Assembly: GCA_016301965.1 (NCBI GenBank)
Contig: JAEDOO010000037.1
Coordinates: 1-13,526 of the forward strand
Length of the DNA: 13,526 nt
Reading direction: 5' to 3'
Origin: Lachnospiraceae bacterium
GTDB lineage: Bacteria > Bacillota > Clostridia > Lachnospirales > Lachnospiraceae
Below, piece by piece: positions 5,942 to 12,635 of the stretch. The first letter of the stretch is position 1. Each line of letters starts with the position of its first letter. The notes under the pieces were generated by a model. It was not told the DNA's origin. It worked only from the letters and a program-made list of their open reading frames with translations, and did no database searches. The position numbers and the translations under genes are program-made.

Positions 5942-7165
5942 GTGAGAAAAGCCAAAGCAATATATACGGCAATACTTGCTGTTATTATCATGATCTGTAC
6001 AACATTACATACAGCTTTTGCGCAGACAGACCCCACAATGAGTTCATCCGAAAGCACCGAACCAGTCTCCGTACAGGCCCCCTGCGCTGTACTCATGGAA
6101 GTCAGTACAGGCGAGATCCTATATGAAAAAGCTTCAGAAGAACAGCGTACCCCTGCCAGTGTAACAAAATTAATGACACTCCTTCTGATCTACGAGGAGA
6201 TGGAAAAAGGCTCGCTGCATCTTACGGATACCGTTACTGTCAGTGCCCATGCCAAAAGTATGGGCGGTTCCCAGGTATTTCTCGAGGAAGGAGAACAACA
6301 AACCGTAGAGACTATGATCAAATGTATTGTCATAGCCTCGGGCAATGATGCCTCGGTGGCCATGGCAGAGCATATTGCAGGAAGTGAGGAAGCCTTTGTA
6401 CAGCGGATGAATCAAAGAGCAGCTGAACTATCTCTGTCTCATACAAATTTTGTAGATTGCTGCGGACTTACAGATGATGAGAATCACTATATGAGTGCGA
6501 AAGACATTGCGGTAGTCTCAAGGGAGCTTTCCTTACGTTTCCCGGAAATTTTCAATTACTCCGGCATATGGATGGAAGACATCGTGCATAAAACAGCCCG
6601 GGGAGAATCACCATTCACTCTGACGAATACCAACAAAATGCTGAGAAGCTTTAAAGGATGTCTCGGCCTTAAAACCGGCAGTACCAGCCGTGCCGGTTTT
6701 TGCGTCAGCGAAGTGGCAGAAAGAGATAATATGAAGATGATTGCAGTGATCCTTGGCGGCGAGACTTCTAAAAGCCGGTTTGCCGATGCGGCTGCATTAT
6801 TGAATTACGGTTTTGGCATGTGTCGGTTATACACAGATCCATCTGTCTCTGTACTTTGTCCCGAAATCCAATGGGCCAGGAATGGGGATTACTATGCCTG
6901 TGCCGCTGAAGATTTCAGCTGGCTGGATACCGGAAGCAGTGACTTTTCAAAGATAGAAAAAACCACAGAATTTTTTCCTGAGCTCATCGCTCCATTATCA
7001 AAAGGGACGTGCGTCGGTAAACAGATATACACATATGAAGGAAAAAAGATTGGCGAAAATCAGCTGTTGCTCACTGCGGATGTGATGAAAAAAACGTGGA
7101 ACGACTGTCTGACAGAGATTCTTTCCAAATTAATGTTTAGCGGACAGGGGAGCATTCTTTCTTGA
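5942..7165 (+). CDS. D-alanyl-D-alanine carboxypeptidase (peptidase S11, PBP5/DacF-like), first copy
   Basis: The 407-residue enzyme trims the terminal D-Ala from peptidoglycan stem pentapeptides outside the membrane. The three active-site motifs of low-molecular-weight penicillin-binding proteins are present: S73-V-T-K76 (nucleophile S73), S133-G-N135 and K244-T-G246. A hydrophobic N-terminal segment (about 7-27, ending TAFA) acts as a signal peptide or anchor. A C-terminal extension after about residue 290 matches the beta-rich PBP5 tail region in position. The start is GTG 5942: an in-frame TGA at 5933-5935 rules out anything upstream except rare codons, and a later ATG would remove the charged end of the signal peptide. 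The ribosome site is poor (AAAGAG, about 13 bases away), so translation may be weak or coupled to a mini-ORF just upstream. Specific paralogue naming is not safe. Confidence 0.9.
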   Translation: MRKAKAIYTAILAVIIMICTTLHTAFAQTDPTMSSSESTEPVSVQAPCAVLMEVSTGEILYEKASEEQRTPASVTKLMTLLLIYEEMEKGSLHLTDTVTVSAHAKSMGGSQVFLEEGEQQTVETMIKCIVIASGNDASVAMAEHIAGSEEAFVQRMNQRAAELSLSHTNFVDCCGLTDDENHYMSAKDIAVVSRELSLRFPEIFNYSGIWMEDIVHKTARGESPFTLTNTNKMLRSFKGCLGLKTGSTSRAGFCVSEVAERDNMKMIAVILGGETSKSRFADAAALLNYGFGMCRLYTDPSVSVLCPEIQWARNGDYYACAAEDFSWLDTGSSDFSKIEKTTEFFPELIAPLSKGTCVGKQIYTYEGKKIGENQLLLTADVMKKTWNDCLTEILSKLMFSGQGSILS

Positions 7166-7190
7166 ATTATGAAAAAGAGTATTGTATACT
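7162..7190 (+). promoter_or_regulatory. sigma-A-type promoter for the metallophosphoesterase-scpAB-carboxypeptidase operon
   Basis: TTGAAT (7162-7167) and TATACT (7185-7190) are separated by exactly 17 bases. The -35 box overlaps the stop codon of the preceding carboxypeptidase gene. Transcription would start near 7197, about 40 bases before ATG 7237. No terminator separates it from the gene before, so read-through may also feed this operon. Confidence 0.7.
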
Positions 7191-7236
7191 CCTAATTATG
7201 GCTGTCCGAAAAGAAAAAAGATAAGGAAGGAAGATC

Positions 7237-8034
7237 ATGTCAAGACTCTGTGTTAAAACATACGACCAGCTGGTGCATAAGTCATCTATGCCTGCCGTGT
7301 CCGTCAGGCTGGCATTTTTGACGGATTATCACAATGGCAGTCCTGCACTTGCAGATGAGATCCTTTTGCGCCTGTCTCAGATTTCTCCCGACATGATATG
7401 CATTGGCGGTGACATGCTTGTGGGAAAACCCGATACATCAACAGCACCGGCTCTTGAATTCGTAAAACGAGTTTCAGCATCATATCCTGTGGTTTATGCC
7501 TATGGGAATCATGAATATCGCATGTGCCTTTATCCGGAGACGTACGGGGATGCAGGGCAGCGCTATGAAGAGGCGCTTTTGCGGATGCCATTGACCTTAC
7601 TGCGAAATTCCTCCGATTCTTTTGCGGTAAAAGAGCTTTCCTTTTCTTTTACGGGATTGGAGATTCCGGCGGTAAATTATAAAAAATGGAAGAAGATTCC
7701 CTTTTCCGCAGATGACGTACAGCACCTCGTGGGAAAGCCGAACAAAGAGAACATTCAGGTGCTTCTGGCACACAATCCTGTGTACAGCGATGTGTATCTT
7801 GACTGGGGCGCCGATATAATTCTATGCGGGCATATGCATGGGGGGATCGTAAGGCTGTTTGGGCGACCGGTGATCGGTACGGATGGTCGATTCTTTCCCC
7901 GGTATGGCTATGGAAGAATCGATAGAGCGGATGCCTCTGTATACGTCAGTGCAGGACTGGGGGAACACACGATTCCGATCCGCCTGTTTAATCCACGGGA
8001 AATAGTCGTTGTGAATGTTACAAATGAAATCTGA
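7237..8034 (+). CDS. metallophosphoesterase (calcineurin-like, YkuE/YaeI-type)
   Basis: This 265-residue protein has the dimetal phosphoesterase motifs in order: D30-x-H32 (TDYHNG), GGD (D59), GNHE (N91, H92), H179 in LAHNP, and GHMHGG (H199, H201). All the metal ligands of the calcineurin-like fold are therefore present and it should be an active enzyme. Unlike several YkuE/YaeI relatives it shows no signal peptide or N-terminal membrane helix, so it is probably cytoplasmic. ATG 7237 follows AAGGAAGGA. It is the first gene behind the promoter at 7162 and lies 14 bases before scpA, so it is probably co-transcribed with it. The natural substrate cannot be read from the sequence. Confidence 0.88.
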   Translation: MSRLCVKTYDQLVHKSSMPAVSVRLAFLTDYHNGSPALADEILLRLSQISPDMICIGGDMLVGKPDTSTAPALEFVKRVSASYPVVYAYGNHEYRMCLYPETYGDAGQRYEEALLRMPLTLLRNSSDSFAVKELSFSFTGLEIPAVNYKKWKKIPFSADDVQHLVGKPNKENIQVLLAHNPVYSDVYLDWGADIILCGHMHGGIVRLFGRPVIGTDGRFFPRYGYGRIDRADASVYVSAGLGEHTIPIRLFNPREIVVVNVTNEI

Positions 8035-8048
8035 GAAACGAGGAAGCT

Positions 8049-8837
8049 ATGGAACTTTCTGTCAAACTTCCGGTGTTTGAGGGTCCGCTGGACCTGCTTT
8101 TGCACCTGATCGATAAGAATAAAATTGATATATATGATATTCCGATCGTAATGATTACGGATCAGTATCTGGAATATGTGCAGCAGATGCCTCAGGAGGA
8201 TCTGAATCTGATGAGCGAATTTATGGTCATGGCAGCTACACTTCTGGATATCAAATGCCGTATGCTTCTGCCAAAAGAGGTGAACGAGGAAGGCGAGGAA
8301 GAGGATCCCCGGGCAGAACTGGTGGCCCGTCTTCTGGAATACAAGATGTACAAATATATGTCCTTTGAACTGCGTGACCGAATGGATGAGGCACAGCAGC
8401 AGCTGTATCATGAGGGGCAGATGCCAAAAGAAGTGGCCGAATACAAGGCTCCCGTGGATACGGAACATCTTCTGGACGATATGACACTGCAAAAGCTTCA
8501 TGAGATCTTTAAAGATGTGATCAAACGTCAGGAAAACAAGAAAGATCCGATCCGAAGCAATTTTGGCAAGATCCGGAAAGAAGAAGTATCTCTTACGGAT
8601 AAGCTGGATTATGTAAAGGTATATGCCAGAAATCATGGTCATTTTACTTTCCGCTCCCTTCTGCATGCTCAGTCATCTAAGACACAGGTGATCGTTACCT
8701 TTCTGGCGATCCTGGAGCTGATGAAAGCCGGTGAGATCACATTAAAGCAGGAGGAGACCTTTGGGGAGATATATATTGATGTAAATACAAAGGAGGAGCA
8801 TACGCATGACGATTCCGCAGCTGGAAGCAGCAATTGA
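8049..8837 (+). CDS. scpA: segregation and condensation protein A
   Basis: ScpA is the kleisin subunit that bridges the heads of the SMC dimer and, with ScpB, forms the bacterial condensin that organises and segregates the chromosome. The N-terminal signature FEGPLDLLLHLI (about residues 9-20) followed by KIDIYDIPI is characteristic, and the C-terminal winged-helix part ends with ILELMKAGEI and a beta hairpin (EETFGEIYI). At 262 residues it is of normal size. A charged stretch (about 78-90, EEGEEEDPR) is the usual flexible region. The ribosome site GAGGA is only about 5 bases from ATG. The end overlaps scpB by 32 bases, the standard coupled arrangement of these obligate partners. Confidence 0.97.
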   Translation: MELSVKLPVFEGPLDLLLHLIDKNKIDIYDIPIVMITDQYLEYVQQMPQEDLNLMSEFMVMAATLLDIKCRMLLPKEVNEEGEEEDPRAELVARLLEYKMYKYMSFELRDRMDEAQQQLYHEGQMPKEVAEYKAPVDTEHLLDDMTLQKLHEIFKDVIKRQENKKDPIRSNFGKIRKEEVSLTDKLDYVKVYARNHGHFTFRSLLHAQSSKTQVIVTFLAILELMKAGEITLKQEETFGEIYIDVNTKEEHTHDDSAAGSSN

Positions 8838-9537
8838 GGCGATCCTGTTTACCATGGGAGACCCTGTGGATACCATGAGCATTGCAAAAGCCATTGAACA
8901 GGATAAAGATACGACCCGCAAGCTGATCGATGGACTGCGGATCCGCTATGATGAAGAAAACAGAGGAATCCGCCTTCTGGAGCTGGAGGATTCCTGGCAG
9001 CTGTGCACAAAAAAAGAATATTATGAAGTGCTGATCCGTCTGGCCTCTCAGCCGAAGAAGGCGGTGCTGACGGATGTTATGCTGGAAACACTGTCTATCA
9101 TCGCGTATAAACAGCCGGTGACAAAGGCCGAGATCGAGAAGATCAGAGGTGTCAAATCCGATCATGCGGTAAACCGTCTGGTGGAATACAATCTCGTAAC
9201 GGAGCTTGGCCGTCTGGATGCTCCGGGCCGCCCGATCCTTTTCGGCACGACGCAGGAATTTCTTCGCCGCTTCGGCGTATCCTCACTGGCAGAGCTGCCG
9301 GAAGTAAGCACTGTTAAAATGGAAGATTTCAAGGCGGAAGCGGAGGCAGAGATCTTTAAAGACGATCCTCGACCGGAAAATGATGCGGATGAAAATGATG
9401 TATCGGACAGGGGAGAGGATGCAGAGGTTTTTCACACTTTAGAACACGATGACATTGAAGACGATAGTTTGTCGGATAAAGGTGATGATATGCCGGCTGA
9501 GGTTTTTACAGAGGAAAATCCGGAAGAAATGGAATAA
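8806..9537 (+). CDS. scpB: segregation and condensation protein B
   Basis: ScpB dimers bind the ScpA linker and regulate the SMC-ScpAB complex. The start at ATG 8806 lies inside scpA and is fixed by a perfect AAGGAGG (8790-8796) 9 bases upstream. Signatures include LEAAIEAILFTMGDPV at the N-terminus, LETLSIIAYKQPVTKAEIE (93-111), the RGV motif (114-116) and GRLDAPGRPILFGTT (135-149) of the second winged helix, ending RRFGVSSLAELPE near 166. The family usually stops soon after this, at around 180-200 residues. Here a further tail of about 75 residues, very rich in Asp and Glu and probably disordered, brings the length to 243. The core call is secure; the role of the tail is unknown. Confidence 0.97.
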   Translation: MTIPQLEAAIEAILFTMGDPVDTMSIAKAIEQDKDTTRKLIDGLRIRYDEENRGIRLLELEDSWQLCTKKEYYEVLIRLASQPKKAVLTDVMLETLSIIAYKQPVTKAEIEKIRGVKSDHAVNRLVEYNLVTELGRLDAPGRPILFGTTQEFLRRFGVSSLAELPEVSTVKMEDFKAEAEAEIFKDDPRPENDADENDVSDRGEDAEVFHTLEHDDIEDDSLSDKGDDMPAEVFTEENPEEME

Positions 9538-9558
9538 AAGTTTCGAGGAAAAAATAGG

Positions 9559-10776
9559 TTGAAACGGTGGTTATGCGTGATAAGCAGTATGTTGCTGATG
9601 ACTCAGCTCTGTATATCTGTCTGTACGGCAGATGACAGTTTACCCCCGAATGGAAGTGACCTGCACGCCCTCAGCGCCTGTATGATGGATGGCGATTCCG
9701 GGCGTGTGCTGTATGGAAAAAATGAAAATGAAGAACTGGCCATGGCCAGCACCACCAAGATCATGACCTGTATCCTGATCATGGAAAACTGTGATCCGGA
9801 TGAGGTGGTGACAGCTTCACAAAATGCGGCAGATCAGCCAAAAGTACATCTCGGTGTCCGAAAGGGCCAGAGATTTCTTCTGGAGGATCTGCTTTTTGCA
9901 TTGATGCTGGAATCTTACAACGATGCAGCGGTCATGCTGGCCGAGCATCTGGATGGCAGTGTGGAAGCCTTTGCTGACAGAATGAACCGGAAAGCCAAGT
10001 CACTTTACTGTCTGCATACGCATTTTGTCACACCGAATGGCCTGGATGGCACAGATGAAGGCGGAGAACATCACACAACAGCTGCAGACCTTGCCAGGAT
10101 TATGCGGTATTGTGTGATGGAATCGGAAAAATCAGAATATTTTATGAAAGTCACACAGACAGCAAGCCATTCGTTTTCCGATCTGGAACAACAGTCTGCC
10201 TATACCTGCAATAATCACAATCAGCTGCTGTCCATGACAGCTGGGGTGATGAGCGGGAAAACAGGTTTCACAGGAAAAGCAGGATACTGCTATGTCTGTG
10301 CCGTGAGAAACAATGGACGTACGTATATTATTGCGCTTCTGGGCTGCGGGTGGCCGAATAACAAAACCTATAAATGGAAGGATACAATGAAACTTCTGGC
10401 GTATGGAAAAGAAACGTTTAACTTCCGGAAACCTGTACCGTTGGGCATTCAGGATACTGTGCTGGTTAAGAAGGCGGTTTATCCCTGGGGCGAAAGCGAA
10501 AAACCGCAGCAGATCTCTGCAGTGGAGAAAACAGGGCAGCTTAAGGGAGCCCTGATGACAGATAAAGAAGAAATCCGGGCTGTATACTCATATAAAAAGA
10601 TTATAACAGCACCGGTACAGGCCGGTACAGAGATTGGAAAAATCTCCTATATGCTGGATGGCATTTGTCTTGGTACAGATGCTGTAGTAGTCACACAGGA
10701 CATTTCGGAAATATCCCTGCGATGGTGTGCCAGAGCCCTGCTGTATCACTTTCTATGGAAAAATGACAACGGGTGA
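9559..10776 (+). CDS. D-alanyl-D-alanine carboxypeptidase (peptidase S11, DacB/DacF-like), second copy
   Basis: This 405-residue secreted enzyme shows the same triad of motifs: S64-T-T-K67, S119-Y-N121 and K234-T-G236, so it should hydrolyse the terminal D-Ala of peptidoglycan stem peptides. Residues 1-23 form a signal peptide with a KRW start and a Cys-containing hydrophobic core. The start is TTG 9559, after CGAGGAAAAAATAGG; later ATG codons would cut into the signal peptide. It follows scpB by only 21 bases, an order seen in many Clostridia, and is the last gene before the glpK promoter. The C-terminal part (about 290-405) fits a PBP5-type tail domain, and its last 20 residues may form the usual amphipathic membrane anchor. 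It is clearly diverged from the copy at 5942. Confidence 0.9.
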   Translation: MKRWLCVISSMLLMTQLCISVCTADDSLPPNGSDLHALSACMMDGDSGRVLYGKNENEELAMASTTKIMTCILIMENCDPDEVVTASQNAADQPKVHLGVRKGQRFLLEDLLFALMLESYNDAAVMLAEHLDGSVEAFADRMNRKAKSLYCLHTHFVTPNGLDGTDEGGEHHTTAADLARIMRYCVMESEKSEYFMKVTQTASHSFSDLEQQSAYTCNNHNQLLSMTAGVMSGKTGFTGKAGYCYVCAVRNNGRTYIIALLGCGWPNNKTYKWKDTMKLLAYGKETFNFRKPVPLGIQDTVLVKKAVYPWGESEKPQQISAVEKTGQLKGALMTDKEEIRAVYSYKKIITAPVQAGTEIGKISYMLDGICLGTDAVVVTQDISEISLRWCARALLYHFLWKNDNG

Positions 10777-10777
10777 A

Positions 10778-10806
10778 TTGATTTTACAGGGAATACATTG
10801 TATACT
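10778..10806 (+). promoter_or_regulatory. sigma-A-type promoter of the glycerol kinase gene
   Basis: TTGATT (10778-10783) and TATACT (10801-10806) are spaced by exactly 17 bases. The -35 box begins 2 bases after the carboxypeptidase stop. Transcription would start near 10813 and give a leader of about 39 bases. I looked for a catabolite-responsive (cre) palindrome nearby and saw none that fits. Confidence 0.7.
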
Positions 10807-10851
10807 GATAAAGAAAAGGGACAGTTTTACTGTATTGGAGGAAATAACCAT

Positions 10852-12348
10852 ATGTGGGAATATATTTTGTCTTTGGACCAGGGAACCACCAGTTCCCGGG
10901 CTTTGCTGGTGGATAAGCAGGGAAGGATCGTGAGCAGCGCACAGAAAGAATATCGCCAGATCTTTCCAAAAGCCGGATGGGTGGAGCATGATCCTCAGGA
11001 GATCTGGTCCACGCAGCTGACAGTTGCGGTAGAAGCCATGAGCAAAATCGGCGTGACCGCCAACAATGTGGCGGCTGTCGGTATCACGAACCAGCGGGAG
11101 ACCACCGTGGTCTGGGACAGAAATACCGGACTCCCGGTATACAACGCCATTGTATGGCAATGTCGGCGGACAGCTAATCAGGCCGAAAAGCTTAAAAACA
11201 GTGAGCTTGGAAAATATATTCAGAAAACAACCGGATTGATTCCGGATCCTTACTTCAGCGCAACAAAGATTGCCTGGATCCTGGATCATGTGGAAGGTGC
11301 CAGAGAAAAGGCCGAAAGAGGAGATCTTTTATTCGGTACGACAGACAGCTGGCTGATCTGGAAGCTGACCGGCGGGGAAGTCCATGTGACGGATTACACC
11401 AATGCATCCCGTACCATGCTTTATGACATCCATAATCTCTGCTGGGATCAGAAGATTCTGGATGCTTTACATATTCCTGCTTCCATGCTTCCCGAAGTCA
11501 AACCGTCCAGCTGTATCTTTGGTTATACAAAAGAACATATTCTCGGCGGTACGATCCCGATCGCCGGTGTGGCAGGTGATCAGCAGTCAGCTCTGTTTGG
11601 CCAGTGCTGTTTTGAAACCGGCGACGTAAAAAATACGTATGGTACCGGCTGTTTTCTGCTGATGAATACCGGAGAAAAACCGGTGGAGCCAAAAGATGGT
11701 ATACTGACTACTCTTGCAGCCAGTGCTGACGGTAAAGTGCGATATGCGCTGGAGGGCAGCGTTTTTGTGGCAGGAGCAGCGATTCAGTGGCTCAGAGATG
11801 AGATGGGACTGATCACTACAGCCGAGGAAACGGAAGAACACTGCCGAAATGTATCGGATACTAACGGTGTTTACCTTGTACCGGCGTTTACGGGATTGGG
11901 GGCTCCCTATTGGGATCCTTATGCCAGAGGAGTACTGACCGGAATTACCCGCGGCACGAACAAAGATCATGTGATCCGCGCCACGGTAGAATCCCTGGCT
12001 TATCAGGTCAGTGATCTTGTGGCTGTGATAGAAGAGACCAGCGGCATACAGATCAGATCGCTTAAAGTGGATGGCGGAGCCAGCGCCAATAATTTTCTCA
12101 TGCAGTTTCAGTCGGATATTCTGCAGGTCCCGGTTCTCCGACCGGAAATCTATGAAACTACAGCGCTGGGAGCTGCTTATCTGGCCGGCCTGGCGGCAGG
12201 CTACTATCAGAGTCTGGATGAGATCAGAAGCCTTTGGCATCTCGGCAGAGAATTTACACCGGAAATGGATGTACAGAAAATGAGTTCCCTGATCTGCGGC
12301 TGGAAGAGAGCGGTTTCCTGCAGCTTCGGTCTGGGAAAAGATATCTGA
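10852..12348 (+). CDS. glpK: glycerol kinase
   Basis: The enzyme phosphorylates glycerol with ATP to sn-glycerol 3-phosphate, for lipid synthesis or catabolism, in the cytoplasm. ATG 10852 is chosen because GGAGG (10837-10841) lies 10 bases before it and the family's usual N-terminus follows (SLDQGTTSSR). A longer frame from 10798 would start inside the promoter. The length of 498 residues is normal. Visible features are the ATP loop at 9-16, glycerol contacts R82-E83, W102 and Y134, catalytic base D243 (AGDQQ), the second FGGY signature region (GLGAPYWDP, 348-356) and VDGGAS (407-411). H229 sits where Gram-positive enzymes carry the PTS-phosphorylated histidine. No glpF, glpD or glpA homologue lies beside it; promoter and terminator make it a single-gene unit here. 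Confidence 0.97.
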   Translation: MWEYILSLDQGTTSSRALLVDKQGRIVSSAQKEYRQIFPKAGWVEHDPQEIWSTQLTVAVEAMSKIGVTANNVAAVGITNQRETTVVWDRNTGLPVYNAIVWQCRRTANQAEKLKNSELGKYIQKTTGLIPDPYFSATKIAWILDHVEGAREKAERGDLLFGTTDSWLIWKLTGGEVHVTDYTNASRTMLYDIHNLCWDQKILDALHIPASMLPEVKPSSCIFGYTKEHILGGTIPIAGVAGDQQSALFGQCCFETGDVKNTYGTGCFLLMNTGEKPVEPKDGILTTLAASADGKVRYALEGSVFVAGAAIQWLRDEMGLITTAEETEEHCRNVSDTNGVYLVPAFTGLGAPYWDPYARGVLTGITRGTNKDHVIRATVESLAYQVSDLVAVIEETSGIQIRSLKVDGGASANNFLMQFQSDILQVPVLRPEIYETTALGAAYLAGLAAGYYQSLDEIRSLWHLGREFTPEMDVQKMSSLICGWKRAVSCSFGLGKDI

Positions 12349-12365
12349 ATATTATAAGACGAACG

Positions 12366-12414
12366 AGGCTGTTCACGTGACAATTTTGAAAAATTGCCGT
12401 CGAATAGCCTTTTT
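12366..12414 (+). terminator. rho-independent terminator of glpK
   Basis: AGGCTGTTC (12366-12374) pairs with GAATAGCCT (12402-12410) through one G-T wobble. An inner stem CAATTT/AAATTG (12381-12386 with 12391-12396) closes a TGAA loop, with an internal mismatch region between the two. A run of five T (12410-12414) follows. The hairpin begins 17 bases after the glpK stop. Confidence 0.85.
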
Positions 12415-12460
12415 GTATGGAAAAAAAGGATTTTTCGTCTGTATTTCGCCGATATGACCA

Positions 12461-12489
12461 TTGAAAAAAAGAATTTGTTCCCTTATAAT
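12461..12489 (+). promoter_or_regulatory. near-consensus sigma-A promoter of the carboxyltransferase gene
   Basis: TTGAAA (12461-12466) and a perfect TATAAT (12484-12489) are separated by exactly 17 bases, and an A-rich stretch lies upstream. This is the strongest promoter in the window by eye. Transcription would start near 12496, leaving a leader of about 140 bases before ATG 12636. Confidence 0.82.
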
Positions 12490-12495
12490 AAACTC

Positions 12496-12635
12496 GGCTG
12501 AAATTGTTATTATATTACAGGAAAAGCTCCGGCGTTTTCTGTAATCATATTTACGGCGTTTTAAACGCCATTTATGAGAATCTGTTCTGCAGTTTTTCAT
12601 AAGCCATATTCTAATACAAATGGAGGGCTGAATTA
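12496..12635 (+). promoter_or_regulatory. structured 5' leader of the carboxyltransferase gene
   Basis: Three hairpins can form. The first, 12515-12544, pairs TTACAG with CTGTAA and extends inward with one wobble and one mismatch. The second, 12555-12569, is GGCGTTTTAAACGCC. The third pairs TTATGAGAA (12572-12580) with TTTTCATAA (12594-12602) around a 13-base loop. None ends in a convincing T-run terminator apart from TTTTT inside the third stem. The ribosome site GGAGGG (12622-12627) lies just after the last hairpin. I do not recognise a known riboswitch class. Regulation through this leader is inference. Confidence 0.45.
12555..12569. repeat. GGCGTTT inverted repeat with an extra direct copy upstream
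   Basis: GGCGTTT (12555-12561) and AAACGCC (12563-12569) form a near-perfect DNA palindrome around one T. The 9-base string CGGCGTTTT occurs both at 12530-12538 and at 12554-12562, 24 bases apart. The downstream AAACGCC could pair with either copy in RNA, or the palindrome could be a protein operator lying downstream of the promoter. Confidence 0.5.

Noticed and set aside
7908..8666. Long open frame on the minus strand across scpA (about 252 codons)
   Set aside because: It lies antisense to a secure scpA gene, its product is rich in Phe, His and Ile as expected for the complement of a Glu/Lys-rich gene, and it shows no motif or ribosome site.
10741..10851. Possible catabolite-responsive (cre) site before glpK
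   Set aside because: No stretch here fits the TGNAANCGNTNNCA pattern well enough on either strand.
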